From NCBI GenBank assembly GCA_037384425.1, contig JARROA010000003.1:124001-188000 (forward strand): 64,000 nucleotides of DNA, in the 5' to 3' direction. The notes under the pieces are model-generated. The model was not told the DNA's origin and searched no databases. It saw only the letters and a program-made list of their open reading frames with translations. Position 1 is the stretch's first letter. Each line of letters opens with the position of its first letter. This DNA is from Thiodiazotropha sp037384425 (GTDB lineage Bacteria > Pseudomonadota > Gammaproteobacteria > Chromatiales > Chromatiaceae). Of this stretch, positions 42,928 to 51,833 are shown one piece after another. The position numbers were made by a program, and so were the translations under genes.

Positions 42928-44502
42928 TCAACCGCCGTTCGGCACCAGCAGTTGCATGACCTGCTCCAGGCTGAAGCTCGCCGCCTTCTGGCGCGGCGGA
43001 TACTCCTTGAAGGTCTTCAGGAAGTTTCCGGCATAGGCCTGCGCCGGCACCAGCAGGTAGGCGCGGTCGATCAGCCAGTCGTAGTAGGTGTTGGAGGTCA
43101 GCTGCGAACGCTCGTAGGGATCGCGGCGCAGGTTGAAGATGAGTGGCACGCGCAACGGCGTGAACGGGTTGGCCCAGATCGCGAGCGTGCCCTCCTGCCG
43201 CTGCTCCATGAAGATCAACTTCCAGTCCTGGTAGCGCAACGCGGTGAGATCGCCGTCGTCGGAGAAGTAGAAGATCTCTTGGCGCGGACTCTTGTCGGTC
43301 TCGCCAGTGAGCATCGGCAGGATATTGTAGCCGTCGAGATGGACCTTGTACGTGCGGGGTCCCAGCTCGGTCCCCTGAAGCAGGCGATCCTTGACATCGC
43401 TGTCACCGGCGATCGCCGCCAGGGTGGGCAGCCAATCCATGTGATGCACGATCTGGTTGTTCCAGGTGCCCTCCTTGATCTTGCCGGGCCAGCGCACCAT
43501 GGCCGGCACACGCCAGCCGCCCTCCCAGTTGGTGTTCTTCTCGCCACGGAACGGCGTCATGGCCGCATCCGGCCAGGTGTTCATGTGCGGTCCGTTGTCC
43601 GTGGAATAGAACACGATGGTGTTGTCGGCGATCTTCAACTCGTCCAGCAGATCCAGGAACTTGCCGATGTGGCGATCGTGTTCCACCATGCCATCGGCGT
43701 ATTCGTCCTGGCCGGAGATGCCGCGCAGTTCCGGCTTGACGTGGGTGCGGAAATGCATGCGGGTGCCGTTCCACCAGACGAACCAGGGCTTGCCCGCCTG
43801 TTCCTGTTCCCGGATGAACTCGATCGCCCGGTCCGAAGTCTCGTCGTCCACCGTCTCCATGCGCTTCTTGGTCAGCGGGCCGGTGTCCTCGATGCGCTGT
43901 GTGCCGTCGGCATTGGCCCAGGCGTGGATCACGCCGCGGGGACCGAATTTCTCGCGGAAGGTCTTGCCGTCGGGCATCAGCCGGTCGCCGGGGTAATCCA
44001 TGTTCTCCGGCTCCTCCTCGGCGTTGAGGTGGTAGAGGTTGCCGTAGAACTCGTCGAAGCCGTGCATCGTCGGCAGGTGCTCGTCGCGGTCGCCCAGGTG
44101 GTTCTTGCCGAACTGGCCGGTGGCATAGCCCTGGGCCTTGAGCACGGTGGCGATGGTGGGGTCCTCCTTCATCATGCCCTCCTTGGCGCCCGGCAGGCCC
44201 ACCTTGGAAAGACCGGTACGGAACACGCTTTGACCGGTGATGAAGGAGGAGCGGCCGGCGGTGCAGGACTGCTCGCCATAATAGTCGGTGAAGGTCATGC
44301 CTTCCTGTGCAATGCGGTCGATGTTGGGCGTCTTGTAGCCCATCAGACCGTGGGTGAACTGTGAGATATTGGACTGCCCGATATCATCGCCCCAGACCAC
44401 CAGAATGTTCGGTTTTTCACTGGCAAAAACCGGGTTGGCAATGGAAAGTGCTATAGCGACGATGGCAAGACGGCGAATGAACGCCCCGGCGTGTACTTTC
44501 AT
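42928..44502 (-). CDS. Exported arylsulfatase-family enzyme
   Basis: A 524-residue sulfatase with a signal peptide (about 1-28, LAIVAIALSIANPVFA). The metal site begins VVWGDDIG (Asp39, Asp40). The formylglycine signature is SCTAGRSSFITGQ with Cys80 and Arg84 in the CxAxR pattern, so it should need a formylglycine-generating enzyme or anaerobic maturase, neither of which is in the window. Later motifs are GKNHLGD, STDNGPHMNTWPD and GGWRVPAMVRWPG. It hydrolyses a sulfate or similar ester in the periplasm. All key residues look intact. Confidence 0.92.
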   Translation of the reverse strand: MKVHAGAFIRRLAIVAIALSIANPVFASEKPNILVVWGDDIGQSNISQFTHGLMGYKTPNIDRIAQEGMTFTDYYGEQSCTAGRSSFITGQSVFRTGLSKVGLPGAKEGMMKEDPTIATVLKAQGYATGQFGKNHLGDRDEHLPTMHGFDEFYGNLYHLNAEEEPENMDYPGDRLMPDGKTFREKFGPRGVIHAWANADGTQRIEDTGPLTKKRMETVDDETSDRAIEFIREQEQAGKPWFVWWNGTRMHFRTHVKPELRGISGQDEYADGMVEHDRHIGKFLDLLDELKIADNTIVFYSTDNGPHMNTWPDAAMTPFRGEKNTNWEGGWRVPAMVRWPGKIKEGTWNNQIVHHMDWLPTLAAIAGDSDVKDRLLQGTELGPRTYKVHLDGYNILPMLTGETDKSPRQEIFYFSDDGDLTALRYQDWKLIFMEQRQEGTLAIWANPFTPLRVPLIFNLRRDPYERSQLTSNTYYDWLIDRAYLLVPAQAYAGNFLKTFKEYPPRQKAASFSLEQVMQLLVPNGG

Positions 44503-44764
44503 GTTCCTCTCCCTCGATGATTGTTGTTCTCTTCGTTAATGTTTTCTTCAGGCAAGTTAGCTTAAAAGCTGCCGTCCCGCCATATGGAAATTGTTAAAAG
44601 AACACGCGCCAAACCCGGGAAACCGTGCGGAATAAACCTGTCAGCTCAATTCATAGGCTTCGTACAACTCGAGCAGGATCGACCGAATAGTCCCAGCTTG
44701 TTTCAACAGGCATAAGCGATTTCATAACAATTGGAAATAATCACCCGTAATAAACGATGCTGAC

Positions 44765-47002
44765 TCACTCTGTTGCAGGCGCGTAGCGGGAAAGTTCATC
44801 CGAGTATCGGCGGACTGCTTCACTGTTGCCTTGTGCGCCATGAAGCTCGATGAGTGCGCTCAATATCTCACGCCGCCCCGGATGCCGTTCATTGACATCG
44901 GCCAGCACTGCCAGGGCCTGAGGCAGATCACCCGCACCCTGCAGAGCCAGCGCATAGACATAGGCATAGCGGGGACGATCCGGCGCAAGCAGGGAGGCTT
45001 TTTGCAGTGGAACAAGCGCTTCCTGCAAACGTTTCTGCCTCACCAGCAGCAGTCCCAATGCGTGTTGCAGATCGGCATCCTCACCGACCCTGATGATTGC
45101 CTCACGCAGCAGCTTCTCTCCGGCATTGTCCTTGTCCAGCCGCCGGTAGAGATCGACCAGATTGACATAGCCGGGCACGAACTCCGGATCGAGCCGCAAG
45201 GCGGTCCGATAGGCCTCCTCAGCCTGCGTCGCCTTTCCCATCGCGGTCGCCACCAAGCCGATATTGAGGTGGGACTCCGGCCGCTCGGCGTTGACCGCTT
45301 GTGACTGAACATATTCCCGGATGGCGCTCGAGAGTTGAGCGCGAAACTTCTCCGGCAGCTTGTGCGGCATCAACTGGGCCAACAGTGACGCCGCTTCGAG
45401 CCGCACCGATCTGACGGGATCCTCCAGCAGCGGCCAACCCAGATCGACCTGGGCCGTGATATCGAAGGCAGCCAGTGTTCGTAGCGCGGCCGCTCGCACC
45501 AGCGGGTCCTCGTCTCCCAGCAACCGCTGCAGGGTGAAATGATGTTGTGCTTGCACCGACGGGGCCAGACGGTCCAGGGCGGTGGCGCGCACGATTCCAG
45601 GTTGTTCCATGTCGGCGGCCAGGGCAAGCAGGGACGAGGCCGCACCGGGTTCCCCGTTTGTCGCCGCCTCCAGCGTCTCGCCGAAATGGTTGCCACGATA
45701 GTCGCTGTTCGGATACCAACCCGCCACCCGCTCCGCCGCCCATTGCGTCGTCTTGTCGGCGTGACAGCCGGAACAGGCATTGGGCGTACCCAGTCGGTCA
45801 GACAGATCAGGCCGGGGTACCCGCAGACTGTGATCGGCCCGCTCGTCCACCACCATGTAGGTGCGCTGCGGCATGTGGCAGGCGGTACAGGCCGCGCCGG
45901 TGGAGTCCGTCTCATGGTGGTGATGAGTTTTGCTGTCGTAACGCATGGGCTGATGGCAGCGGGTGCAGAGGCTGTTGCCTTCGGCACGCAGTTCCAGGCT
46001 GTGGGGGTTGTGACAGTCGCTGCAGGTCACGCCGGCACGGTACATACGGCTCTGAATGAATGATCCGTAGACATAGACTTCATCCTTGATCTGCCCATCG
46101 GGGAAATAGAGATCGTCGTTGAGCAAGACGAGCCGATAATTGTCGGCCAGGGGTTGTCCATACTCATATTCACCCCAGATGGTGCCCCGCCGGGAGTGAC
46201 AGCGCGCGCACAGCTCGATCTCCGTATGTTCGGTCCGCGGCAGGCTGCGCGTCGGCTTGCCGCTCTCCTCATCGGTCACCCAGTGGGCGCCATCCCGGTC
46301 GGCCAGGCTTACCACCAGCCCCTTGTCTGCATCATTACGCTGATCGGGATTCTTTTCGACCGCCCTGCCCCAGGCAACATGTTCGGACCCGGGACCGTGA
46401 CAGGCTTCGCAGGCGACATCGATATCGCTCCAGCGTGTTTGATAGCTGTCCGTTTTCAGTTCGTAGTTCTTTTGCAGATGAGTGGAATGGCACTCGGCGC
46501 ATTGATAGTTCCAGGTCTGATCCCTGCCGCTCCAGTGCAACGGATGACGAGAGTCGACGACTTCCTCGGGATAGAGATGGAACCAGCGTTGTCCGCCCTG
46601 CTCCTCCGCGCGGCTGTCCCATGCAATGCCCAGAGCCTGAAACCGTCCGCGCGGAAATTCGATCAGATATTGCTGCAGCGGATACCAGCCAAAGGTATAG
46701 GCGATCTTGTAGTCGTGGAGTTCCCCATCAGCGCCGTCGGTACGGACATAATAGCCTCCGTCTTTACGGAAGAATCGTGAAGTAACGCCGCTTGCGGTGA
46801 TCTCCCGATCATTGAAATCGCCCAACACCGTTTCATCGTTTACGACTGCCATGGCCAGATCATGGTGAGAGCCGCGCCAGCTTTCGCTTTCTCCCTCATG
46901 ACAACTCATACAGGTTGAACCACCCACGAATGTGGCCGCTCCGTATAGCGTGAAACTCGCTGAACAAAAAACGGCAAAATAGACCAGATGGAAGCGTTTC
47001 AT
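44765..47002 (-). CDS. Eight-haem cytochrome c554-like protein with HEAT and TPR repeats
   Basis: A 745-residue exported protein (signal about 1-22). Eight CxxCH sites lie in the N-terminal half: CMSCH (31-35), CAECH, CEACH, CARCH, CSDCH, CTRCH, CTACH and CSGCH. The first is in a cytochrome c554-type opening (TCMSCHEGESESWRGSHHDLAM). HEAT-like helices follow (RAAALRTLAAFD, VRSVRLEAASLLAQL), then TPRs to the end (PESHLNIGLVATAMGKATQAEEAY and onward). It is probably a periplasmic electron carrier or reductase scaffold. Genes of this type occur widely, but I know of no defined substrate. It stands alone. Confidence 0.93.
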   Translation of the reverse strand: MKRFHLVYFAVFCSASFTLYGAATFVGGSTCMSCHEGESESWRGSHHDLAMAVVNDETVLGDFNDREITASGVTSRFFRKDGGYYVRTDGADGELHDYKIAYTFGWYPLQQYLIEFPRGRFQALGIAWDSRAEEQGGQRWFHLYPEEVVDSRHPLHWSGRDQTWNYQCAECHSTHLQKNYELKTDSYQTRWSDIDVACEACHGPGSEHVAWGRAVEKNPDQRNDADKGLVVSLADRDGAHWVTDEESGKPTRSLPRTEHTEIELCARCHSRRGTIWGEYEYGQPLADNYRLVLLNDDLYFPDGQIKDEVYVYGSFIQSRMYRAGVTCSDCHNPHSLELRAEGNSLCTRCHQPMRYDSKTHHHHETDSTGAACTACHMPQRTYMVVDERADHSLRVPRPDLSDRLGTPNACSGCHADKTTQWAAERVAGWYPNSDYRGNHFGETLEAATNGEPGAASSLLALAADMEQPGIVRATALDRLAPSVQAQHHFTLQRLLGDEDPLVRAAALRTLAAFDITAQVDLGWPLLEDPVRSVRLEAASLLAQLMPHKLPEKFRAQLSSAIREYVQSQAVNAERPESHLNIGLVATAMGKATQAEEAYRTALRLDPEFVPGYVNLVDLYRRLDKDNAGEKLLREAIIRVGEDADLQHALGLLLVRQKRLQEALVPLQKASLLAPDRPRYAYVYALALQGAGDLPQALAVLADVNERHPGRREILSALIELHGAQGNSEAVRRYSDELSRYAPATE

Positions 47003-47672
47003 TGGAAAGACTCGTTTGAGGGGGGATGGTTGTCGTGAGTTGAGATTCTAAGGACTTCTGTTCGACGGGCACAACATACGTCGCCACTTCTCATCCGTAT
47101 CGATATGAGGCTCCGGCGCGACACCCTCGTATTGAGTCCGTGAATAGGGATATGTGTCGGCAGAGAGACCACCTGGATATCGTCAGCCGATCAACGAATC
47201 GGATGGTGGAGGGTCAACCATCAAGCATCCGGATAAAGATCGGTATCAGCGACATCGAACTGAGAAGCCGTCAACGGAGTAGCTCATGGTCAGCGCGAAT
47301 ACGGACCGCATTCGATAAGAATTTGCGATTCTTCTAGAAAAAAATAAAAACAAAAAAAGCGGCGAGCAAATCCACTCAGTGCGCTAGGGATTGATCCTTA
47401 AGAAAACAAAAGTATGGACCTCGGCAAGGTAGGGTTTGGCTGTAGCCGGATTTAGGACGTCAACATCAGTGTCAACTGGATCAATCAGCTGGTGTGGTGA
47501 GGTGACCCGACCGCAGCCGCACCCTGGGCGGCATGTCGACAGCGCCAGCGATCTCGCCGCACATCATCCCCGCGCTGGCCCTGTGGCCAAGCGACGTTCG
47601 GTCTTCAGGCAGTGGCGTATGGGGCTTACGCGGATATCCGGCAGGCGCTTATCGCTGCGACACACTCCGCAG
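47003..47672. other. 670-base non-coding region
   Basis: No supported gene. A small hairpin AAGAAT-TTGCG-ATTCTT at 47320-47336 is followed on the plus strand by an A-rich run (AGAAAAAAATAAAAAC). Short open frames here lack ribosome sites and recognisable content. The region should include the promoter of the eight-haem cytochrome gene. Confidence 0.4.
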
Positions 47673-48140
47673 TCACGCCCCGGCCGCCGATACCTGGTTT
47701 TCGAAGACCTGGCCTTCGGCATGGCTCAGCATGCAGGCTTCGATCAGTGCCGACACCTCGGAATGACACAGACCGTTCTCGGAAAGGATGGAGAAGATAT
47801 CACGGTAGATGGTCGCTTCCGATTCCGTCTCCGTATAAGAGAGCATCAACTCCAACTCAACCTCGTCAACGATCTCCCGATAGTCCGGTCTCAGTTCGAT
47901 CATCCGGGTGGCACCCATGAGGCAATAGATGGTACCCCAGGCGGCCGCACTGATGACATTGCGCGAAACGCTCGACAGAGGCTCGTCGAAGCGCTTTGAA
48001 ATGATCCTGGAATGCCGGTAGATTTCACTGAGCAACAGGCGTGACGCCTTGGGACTCAGATGCTCCTGTGTCAGTTCAAAGCGGTGCAGGTAACTGTAGA
48101 AGATCCGTTTTTCAGTCTTTCTTTCCAGATAGTTGAGCAT
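47673..48140 (-). CDS. Hypothetical helical protein
   Basis: A 155-residue protein. The ATG at 48140 is chosen because GGAG sits six bases before it; the longer reading upstream is unlike a real N-terminus. It is mostly helical (TEKRIFYSYLHRFELTQEHL; ASRLLLSEIYRHSRIISKRF) with acidic stretches (EIVDEVELELML), three cysteines and no signal peptide. I do not recognise a family and the neighbours give no hint. Confidence 0.6.
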   Translation of the reverse strand: MLNYLERKTEKRIFYSYLHRFELTQEHLSPKASRLLLSEIYRHSRIISKRFDEPLSSVSRNVISAAAWGTIYCLMGATRMIELRPDYREIVDEVELELMLSYTETESEATIYRDIFSILSENGLCHSEVSALIEACMLSHAEGQVFENQVSAAGA

Positions 48141-48579
48141 ACTGGGCTCCTGCGGGTTGTTTGGCGTCTGCGAAGCAGACACCGACATTGGATCGAAAAC
48201 TGCCGCGTTATCCCGTCTCTCTGCTGATTCGTCGACGACTTTTACGTTACGTCCCTGATACAACAGCGTAGACAGCAAATCTTTCGAAAAGCTTAAGACA
48301 CCCTGCTTTGAGCGTTTTTTCAATTTCCATGCACACACGGCGACAACCTCCTCTCAGGGTATCTACGCTGGGAACTGACCCACTTCTGAGGACAATTGAA
48401 GCTCAACCAGAGATGGGAAAATAGTCCCAGAAGCGCAATACCACACCCATCCCGGGCGAAATGGGTAATCCACCCGACTCCCGAAGGTAGGGTCGGGTAG
48501 TGAGAAATGGCGAAATCTCGCCGACAGAGGAGATCGTCAATCGGGGGCTGACCCAATCCAGGCCACCCGGGCGCAGGCC
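48141..48579. other. 439-base intergenic region
   Basis: This gap lies between the unknown helical gene and the rubrerythrin-like gene, both on the minus strand. It should hold the promoter of the former. Some short inverted GGGTAGG/CCTACC and GATGGG/CCCATC blocks occur, but no convincing gene, terminator or RNA. Confidence 0.35.
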
Positions 48580-49101
48580 CTACTCGGGTATGTTGGGAGG
48601 ATCGAGGTCTTCCTGGGGTTCCTGGGCGTCAATGCCGGCCTGCCACTCGCGCAGCATTTCGACGTGCCAGTTCTCCTCCTCCACCATCTCCAGCGCCATT
48701 TTTCTGACCTCCCCGTTTGGAGTGTTGTCGGCAACATCCTGGTAGAAGTCCCGCCCGCGAACCTCGTTGAAGAGGGCGATCTCCAGGGCCTGATTGGTGG
48801 TCATCAGGTAGTTGGCGTCTTCCATGCAGAAGGCTTCGGGTGCAGACGGGCACTTCCACTTGAAGTCCCAAGGGGTGATCTGAGGCAGCTCCCTATCGGC
48901 CGCCCGCTGGTGCACCTCCTCGGCGTGCAGACGACTGTAGTTCGCCAATTTGCGGAAGAGTTCGGCCACTTCCAGGTTGTTGTGCACCTCCATGGTGTCG
49001 GCCAACTCCTCATAGTGGTCCTGCGAAGCCTCCTCCAGCTCCATGGCGTGCACCAGAAACTCTTCCACGGTTTCGATGATCACAGCGTCGCTGTCGCTCA
49101 T
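48580..49101 (-). CDS. Rubrerythrin/ferritin-like diiron protein of the korAB operon
   Basis: A 173-residue four-helix protein with carboxylate-rich helices spaced as in rubrerythrins (VHAMELEEASQDHYEELAD, SRLHAEEVHQ, FNEVRGRDFYQDVAD, EMVEEENWHVEML). It lacks the C-terminal rubredoxin Cys4 domain. Such proteins bind a diiron centre and act in peroxide reduction or oxygen protection. The ATG overlaps the korB stop (ATGA), so it is translated together with the oxygen-sensitive ferredoxin oxidoreductase and probably protects it, which is inference. Confidence 0.85.
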   Translation of the reverse strand: MSDSDAVIIETVEEFLVHAMELEEASQDHYEELADTMEVHNNLEVAELFRKLANYSRLHAEEVHQRAADRELPQITPWDFKWKCPSAPEAFCMEDANYLMTTNQALEIALFNEVRGRDFYQDVADNTPNGEVRKMALEMVEEENWHVEMLREWQAGIDAQEPQEDLDPPNIPE

Positions 49102-49925
49102 AGCTGAAACTCCTGTTCGATGGTGTGCAGATCCGAATCCGTTCGGTTCTCCGGTTGCCAGACCGGAAAGCGCTTGGCATAGATGACACCCGTCGCCTTG
49201 CCGTCATCCGCCACTATGATCTGTGCCGCCTTCACAGGGTCGTCGGTCGGCAGATCGCTGCCCAGCGGATGCACCTCCTCCTTCCAGCGCTTCTGATCGG
49301 GGCGGTAGGTGACACAGCCGCTCAACACCTGCACGAAGGCGAATCCCGGGTGTTCGATCGCCTCCACCAGCAGGCGCGTCAGCTCCGATGGTTCGCCGGA
49401 ATAGCCGCGGGCGATAAAGCCTGCTCCCGCGGCCAGGGCTATGGCGGCCGGATTGAAACTGGGGATGCCGGTACCATGGGGTGTCATCTTGCTGTTGCAC
49501 CAGTCGGGCAGGGTGGTGGGCGAGGCCTGTCCCTTGGTCATGCCGTAGACCTCGTTGTCCATCACGATGTAGGTCATGTCCATGTTGCGCCGGCAGGCAT
49601 GCAGAAAGTGGTTGCCGCCGATGGAGAAGCCGTCGCCGTCACCGCCGGCGGCGATCACCGTCAGATCAGGTCGCGCCGCCTTCAGACCGGAAGCCGCCGC
49701 CAGCGCCCGGCCGTGGACGCCGTGAAACCCATAGGTATCGATATAGGCGGGCAACCGCGAGGAGCAGCCGATACCGGAGACCACCGCCACATCCTCCTTC
49801 ACCAGTTCCAGGTGGGCCATGGCCTTGGTCAACGCGGAGAGCACCGCGAAGTGGCCGCAGCCGGGGCACCAAACGGCCTTGATGCCAGACTTGTAGTCTT
49901 TTGCCTTGAGTGCAGGAACCGTCAT
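49098..49925 (-). CDS. korB: 2-oxoacid:ferredoxin oxidoreductase beta subunit
   Basis: A 275-residue thiamine-diphosphate subunit. Cys in WCPGCGHFAVL and a later Cys in SGIGCSSRLP serve the [4Fe-4S] cluster. The TPP motif is GGDGDGFSIGGNHF. Length and pattern match KorB/OorB-type enzymes, which decarboxylate 2-oxoglutarate (or another 2-oxoacid) to the acyl-CoA and reduce ferredoxin, reversibly. It starts within the korA stop and overlaps the rubrerythrin-like gene. Substrate assignment to 2-oxoglutarate is the usual family default, not proven. Confidence 0.92.
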   Translation of the reverse strand: MTVPALKAKDYKSGIKAVWCPGCGHFAVLSALTKAMAHLELVKEDVAVVSGIGCSSRLPAYIDTYGFHGVHGRALAAASGLKAARPDLTVIAAGGDGDGFSIGGNHFLHACRRNMDMTYIVMDNEVYGMTKGQASPTTLPDWCNSKMTPHGTGIPSFNPAAIALAAGAGFIARGYSGEPSELTRLLVEAIEHPGFAFVQVLSGCVTYRPDQKRWKEEVHPLGSDLPTDDPVKAAQIIVADDGKATGVIYAKRFPVWQPENRTDSDLHTIEQEFQL

Positions 49926-51655
49926 GCCGTATCACCTCCGAGAGCGCGCAGGATTCGACCGGGTCGCAAGGGCAGCGGTCCGGGTTGGGCCAGAGACTCC
50001 GCCGATTCGGGCAATACCCCCTCGGCGCGAAGATAATGGAACAGCTGCCCGCCATGGTTCTGTTCCACCACAATCGCTTTACTGGCGTCGGCCAGCAGCG
50101 CTTTCAGCTTCTCACGCTGCAGCGGCATCAGCAGACGCAGGACGACCACCCGGATGGCACCACCCTGGGCACGTATCCAGTTGCCCACCTCCCTGACCAC
50201 ACCGGCAGAGGAGCCCCAGGTCACCAGGCAGTGTGGGCCCTCGCCTTCCACCTCCGCCCAGTCGTCGCCGAAATCGAAATCCTCCAGTTTGTGCAGTCGC
50301 TTGGCCAGCTGAGCCCGATGATCCACCGCCATGCTCGAGGGCGTGCCATGGCTGTTGTGTTCCAGACCATCTGCGGTGTACATGCCGCCGGCAGTGCCCG
50401 GCAGGGACATGGTCGATATATTGTCGCTGGTGATGGCATAGCGCTGGTATTCCTCGCCCGGTGCAGGCTCCACTTTGCGCTGCAGGGCCAGCTCCCGCTC
50501 GGGCGGAACCTCGATGACGGCCTGCGACTGTCCCAGCGACTGATCCGACAGCACCAGCGAGACGGCCTGCAGATGTTCCGCCAGCTGCACCGCCCACTGG
50601 GTGGTGAAAACACAGTCCCGGATCGAGGTGGGGGCCAGCACCAGGTGCGGGGCGTCGCCGTGCATGCCGTAGAGGGCGATGTTGAGATCGGACTGCTCCG
50701 ATTTGGTGGGGATGCCGGTGGAGGGACCACCGCGCATCACGTTGACCACCGTCACCGGCGTCTCGCTGACCAGCGCCAGACCCAGCCCCTCCACCATCAG
50801 ACTGAGACCGGGACCTGAGGTAGCGGTGAGCGAGGGCACACCACCGAAAGAGGCGCCGATGATCATATTGATGGAGGCCAGCTCGTCCTCCGCCTGCAAC
50901 AGCGAGCCGCCGAGTCGCTCCAGCCGCGGCGACATCCACTCCAGCATCTCGCTGGCGGGTGTAATCGGATAGGCGGCGACGAAACGCACCCCGCCCCGCA
51001 ATGCGCCGAGACCACACGCCTGGTTGCCGGTAATGCTCCAGTAGCGGGGCTTTGTCTCGGGAGCCTGCAACGAGATGCGCGGGCGGCGATCATGATTGTA
51101 GCCCATGCGCAGTGCCTGCAGGGCCGTTTCGACCACCTCCTTTCCCTTGCGCTTGAGGATGCGCTGCACGCTACTCTCCATGGCTTCGAGTGGCAGGCCG
51201 CAGACCACTGCAGCGGCGCCCAGGGCCACCATGTTGAGGCGTCCTCCCGGCAGGCTCGAGGCAAACTTCTTGAACGGCACCTCCCGCACCTCGGCACCGT
51301 TGCTTCTGAGCAGGGCGGGAACCTCGCCGGCAGCAGGGTCGGTCAGGATCAGGCTTTTCCCGGACAGCGGTATCTCGTCGGCAAAGCGTTCAATGTTGAG
51401 CCAGTCGAGTCCCACCAGCAGATCGTATTCGTCCCCCATGCACTCCACTGGATCGGCGCTGAAGCGAATCATCGCGGCCGACTCGCCGCCCCGAATCTGG
51501 GGGCCGGCGGAGCGGGTCATCAGACCCTGAAATCCGCACTCGGCGGCGGCTTCCAGCAGGATACGGCCGGTGGTCACCGCACCACTGCCTCCGGAGCCGG
51601 TGACGGCAACGGAGAAGCTGCTGCTGAGGGTTTCGGAGGGAATCTTATCGTTCAT
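49922..51655 (-). CDS. korA: 2-oxoacid:ferredoxin oxidoreductase gamma-alpha fusion subunit
   Basis: A 577-residue fused subunit. Residues about 12-190 are the gamma domain (GSGGSGAVTTGRILLEAA; RGGESAAMIR). Residues about 205-577 are the alpha pyrimidine-binding domain (GGVRFVAAYPITPASEMLEW; QAEDELASINMIIGASFGG). The ATG at 51655 is preferred over an upstream in-frame TTG. Together with korB it makes the complete two-subunit enzyme typical of aerobes and microaerophiles. No ferredoxin gene is adjacent. Confidence 0.92.
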   Translation of the reverse strand: MNDKIPSETLSSSFSVAVTGSGGSGAVTTGRILLEAAAECGFQGLMTRSAGPQIRGGESAAMIRFSADPVECMGDEYDLLVGLDWLNIERFADEIPLSGKSLILTDPAAGEVPALLRSNGAEVREVPFKKFASSLPGGRLNMVALGAAAVVCGLPLEAMESSVQRILKRKGKEVVETALQALRMGYNHDRRPRISLQAPETKPRYWSITGNQACGLGALRGGVRFVAAYPITPASEMLEWMSPRLERLGGSLLQAEDELASINMIIGASFGGVPSLTATSGPGLSLMVEGLGLALVSETPVTVVNVMRGGPSTGIPTKSEQSDLNIALYGMHGDAPHLVLAPTSIRDCVFTTQWAVQLAEHLQAVSLVLSDQSLGQSQAVIEVPPERELALQRKVEPAPGEEYQRYAITSDNISTMSLPGTAGGMYTADGLEHNSHGTPSSMAVDHRAQLAKRLHKLEDFDFGDDWAEVEGEGPHCLVTWGSSAGVVREVGNWIRAQGGAIRVVVLRLLMPLQREKLKALLADASKAIVVEQNHGGQLFHYLRAEGVLPESAESLAQPGPLPLRPGRILRALGGDTA

Positions 51656-51796
51656 GCATTGGAATCCGTCGTTATTTTTTTCAGGCAAGGGCCTAGTAAC
51701 ACTAATACAAGCGATGAAACATTCCTTTGTTTCAGATCACTAGCAATCCGGCAGCGCCAGAAGGGGGACACCGGATACACACACCCGGCGTTGGGC

Positions 51797-51824
51797 GCCG
51801 CCGCATCGCTGTGGATGCGGCGGC
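51797..51824 (-). terminator. Strong hairpin after the OmpA lipoprotein gene
   Basis: GCCGCCGCATC-GCTGTG-GATGCGGCGGC is a perfect 11-base stem, 10 bases after the stop of the OmpA-like gene on the minus strand. There is no clear U-run, so termination may be Rho-aided. Confidence 0.55.
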
Positions 51825-51833
51825 TCATAGACA

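Noticed and set aside
42823..44364. A 513-codon open frame opposite the arylsulfatase
   Set aside because: Antisense shadow; the sulfatase signature on the minus strand is decisive.
47140..47337. A 65-codon frame in the gap after the eight-haem cytochrome
   Set aside because: No ribosome site, Arg/Ser-rich composition and no recognisable pattern.
48320..48556. A 78-codon minus-strand frame in the gap before the unknown helical gene
   Set aside because: No ribosome site and no family pattern. I considered an insertion-sequence remnant but found no transposase motif.
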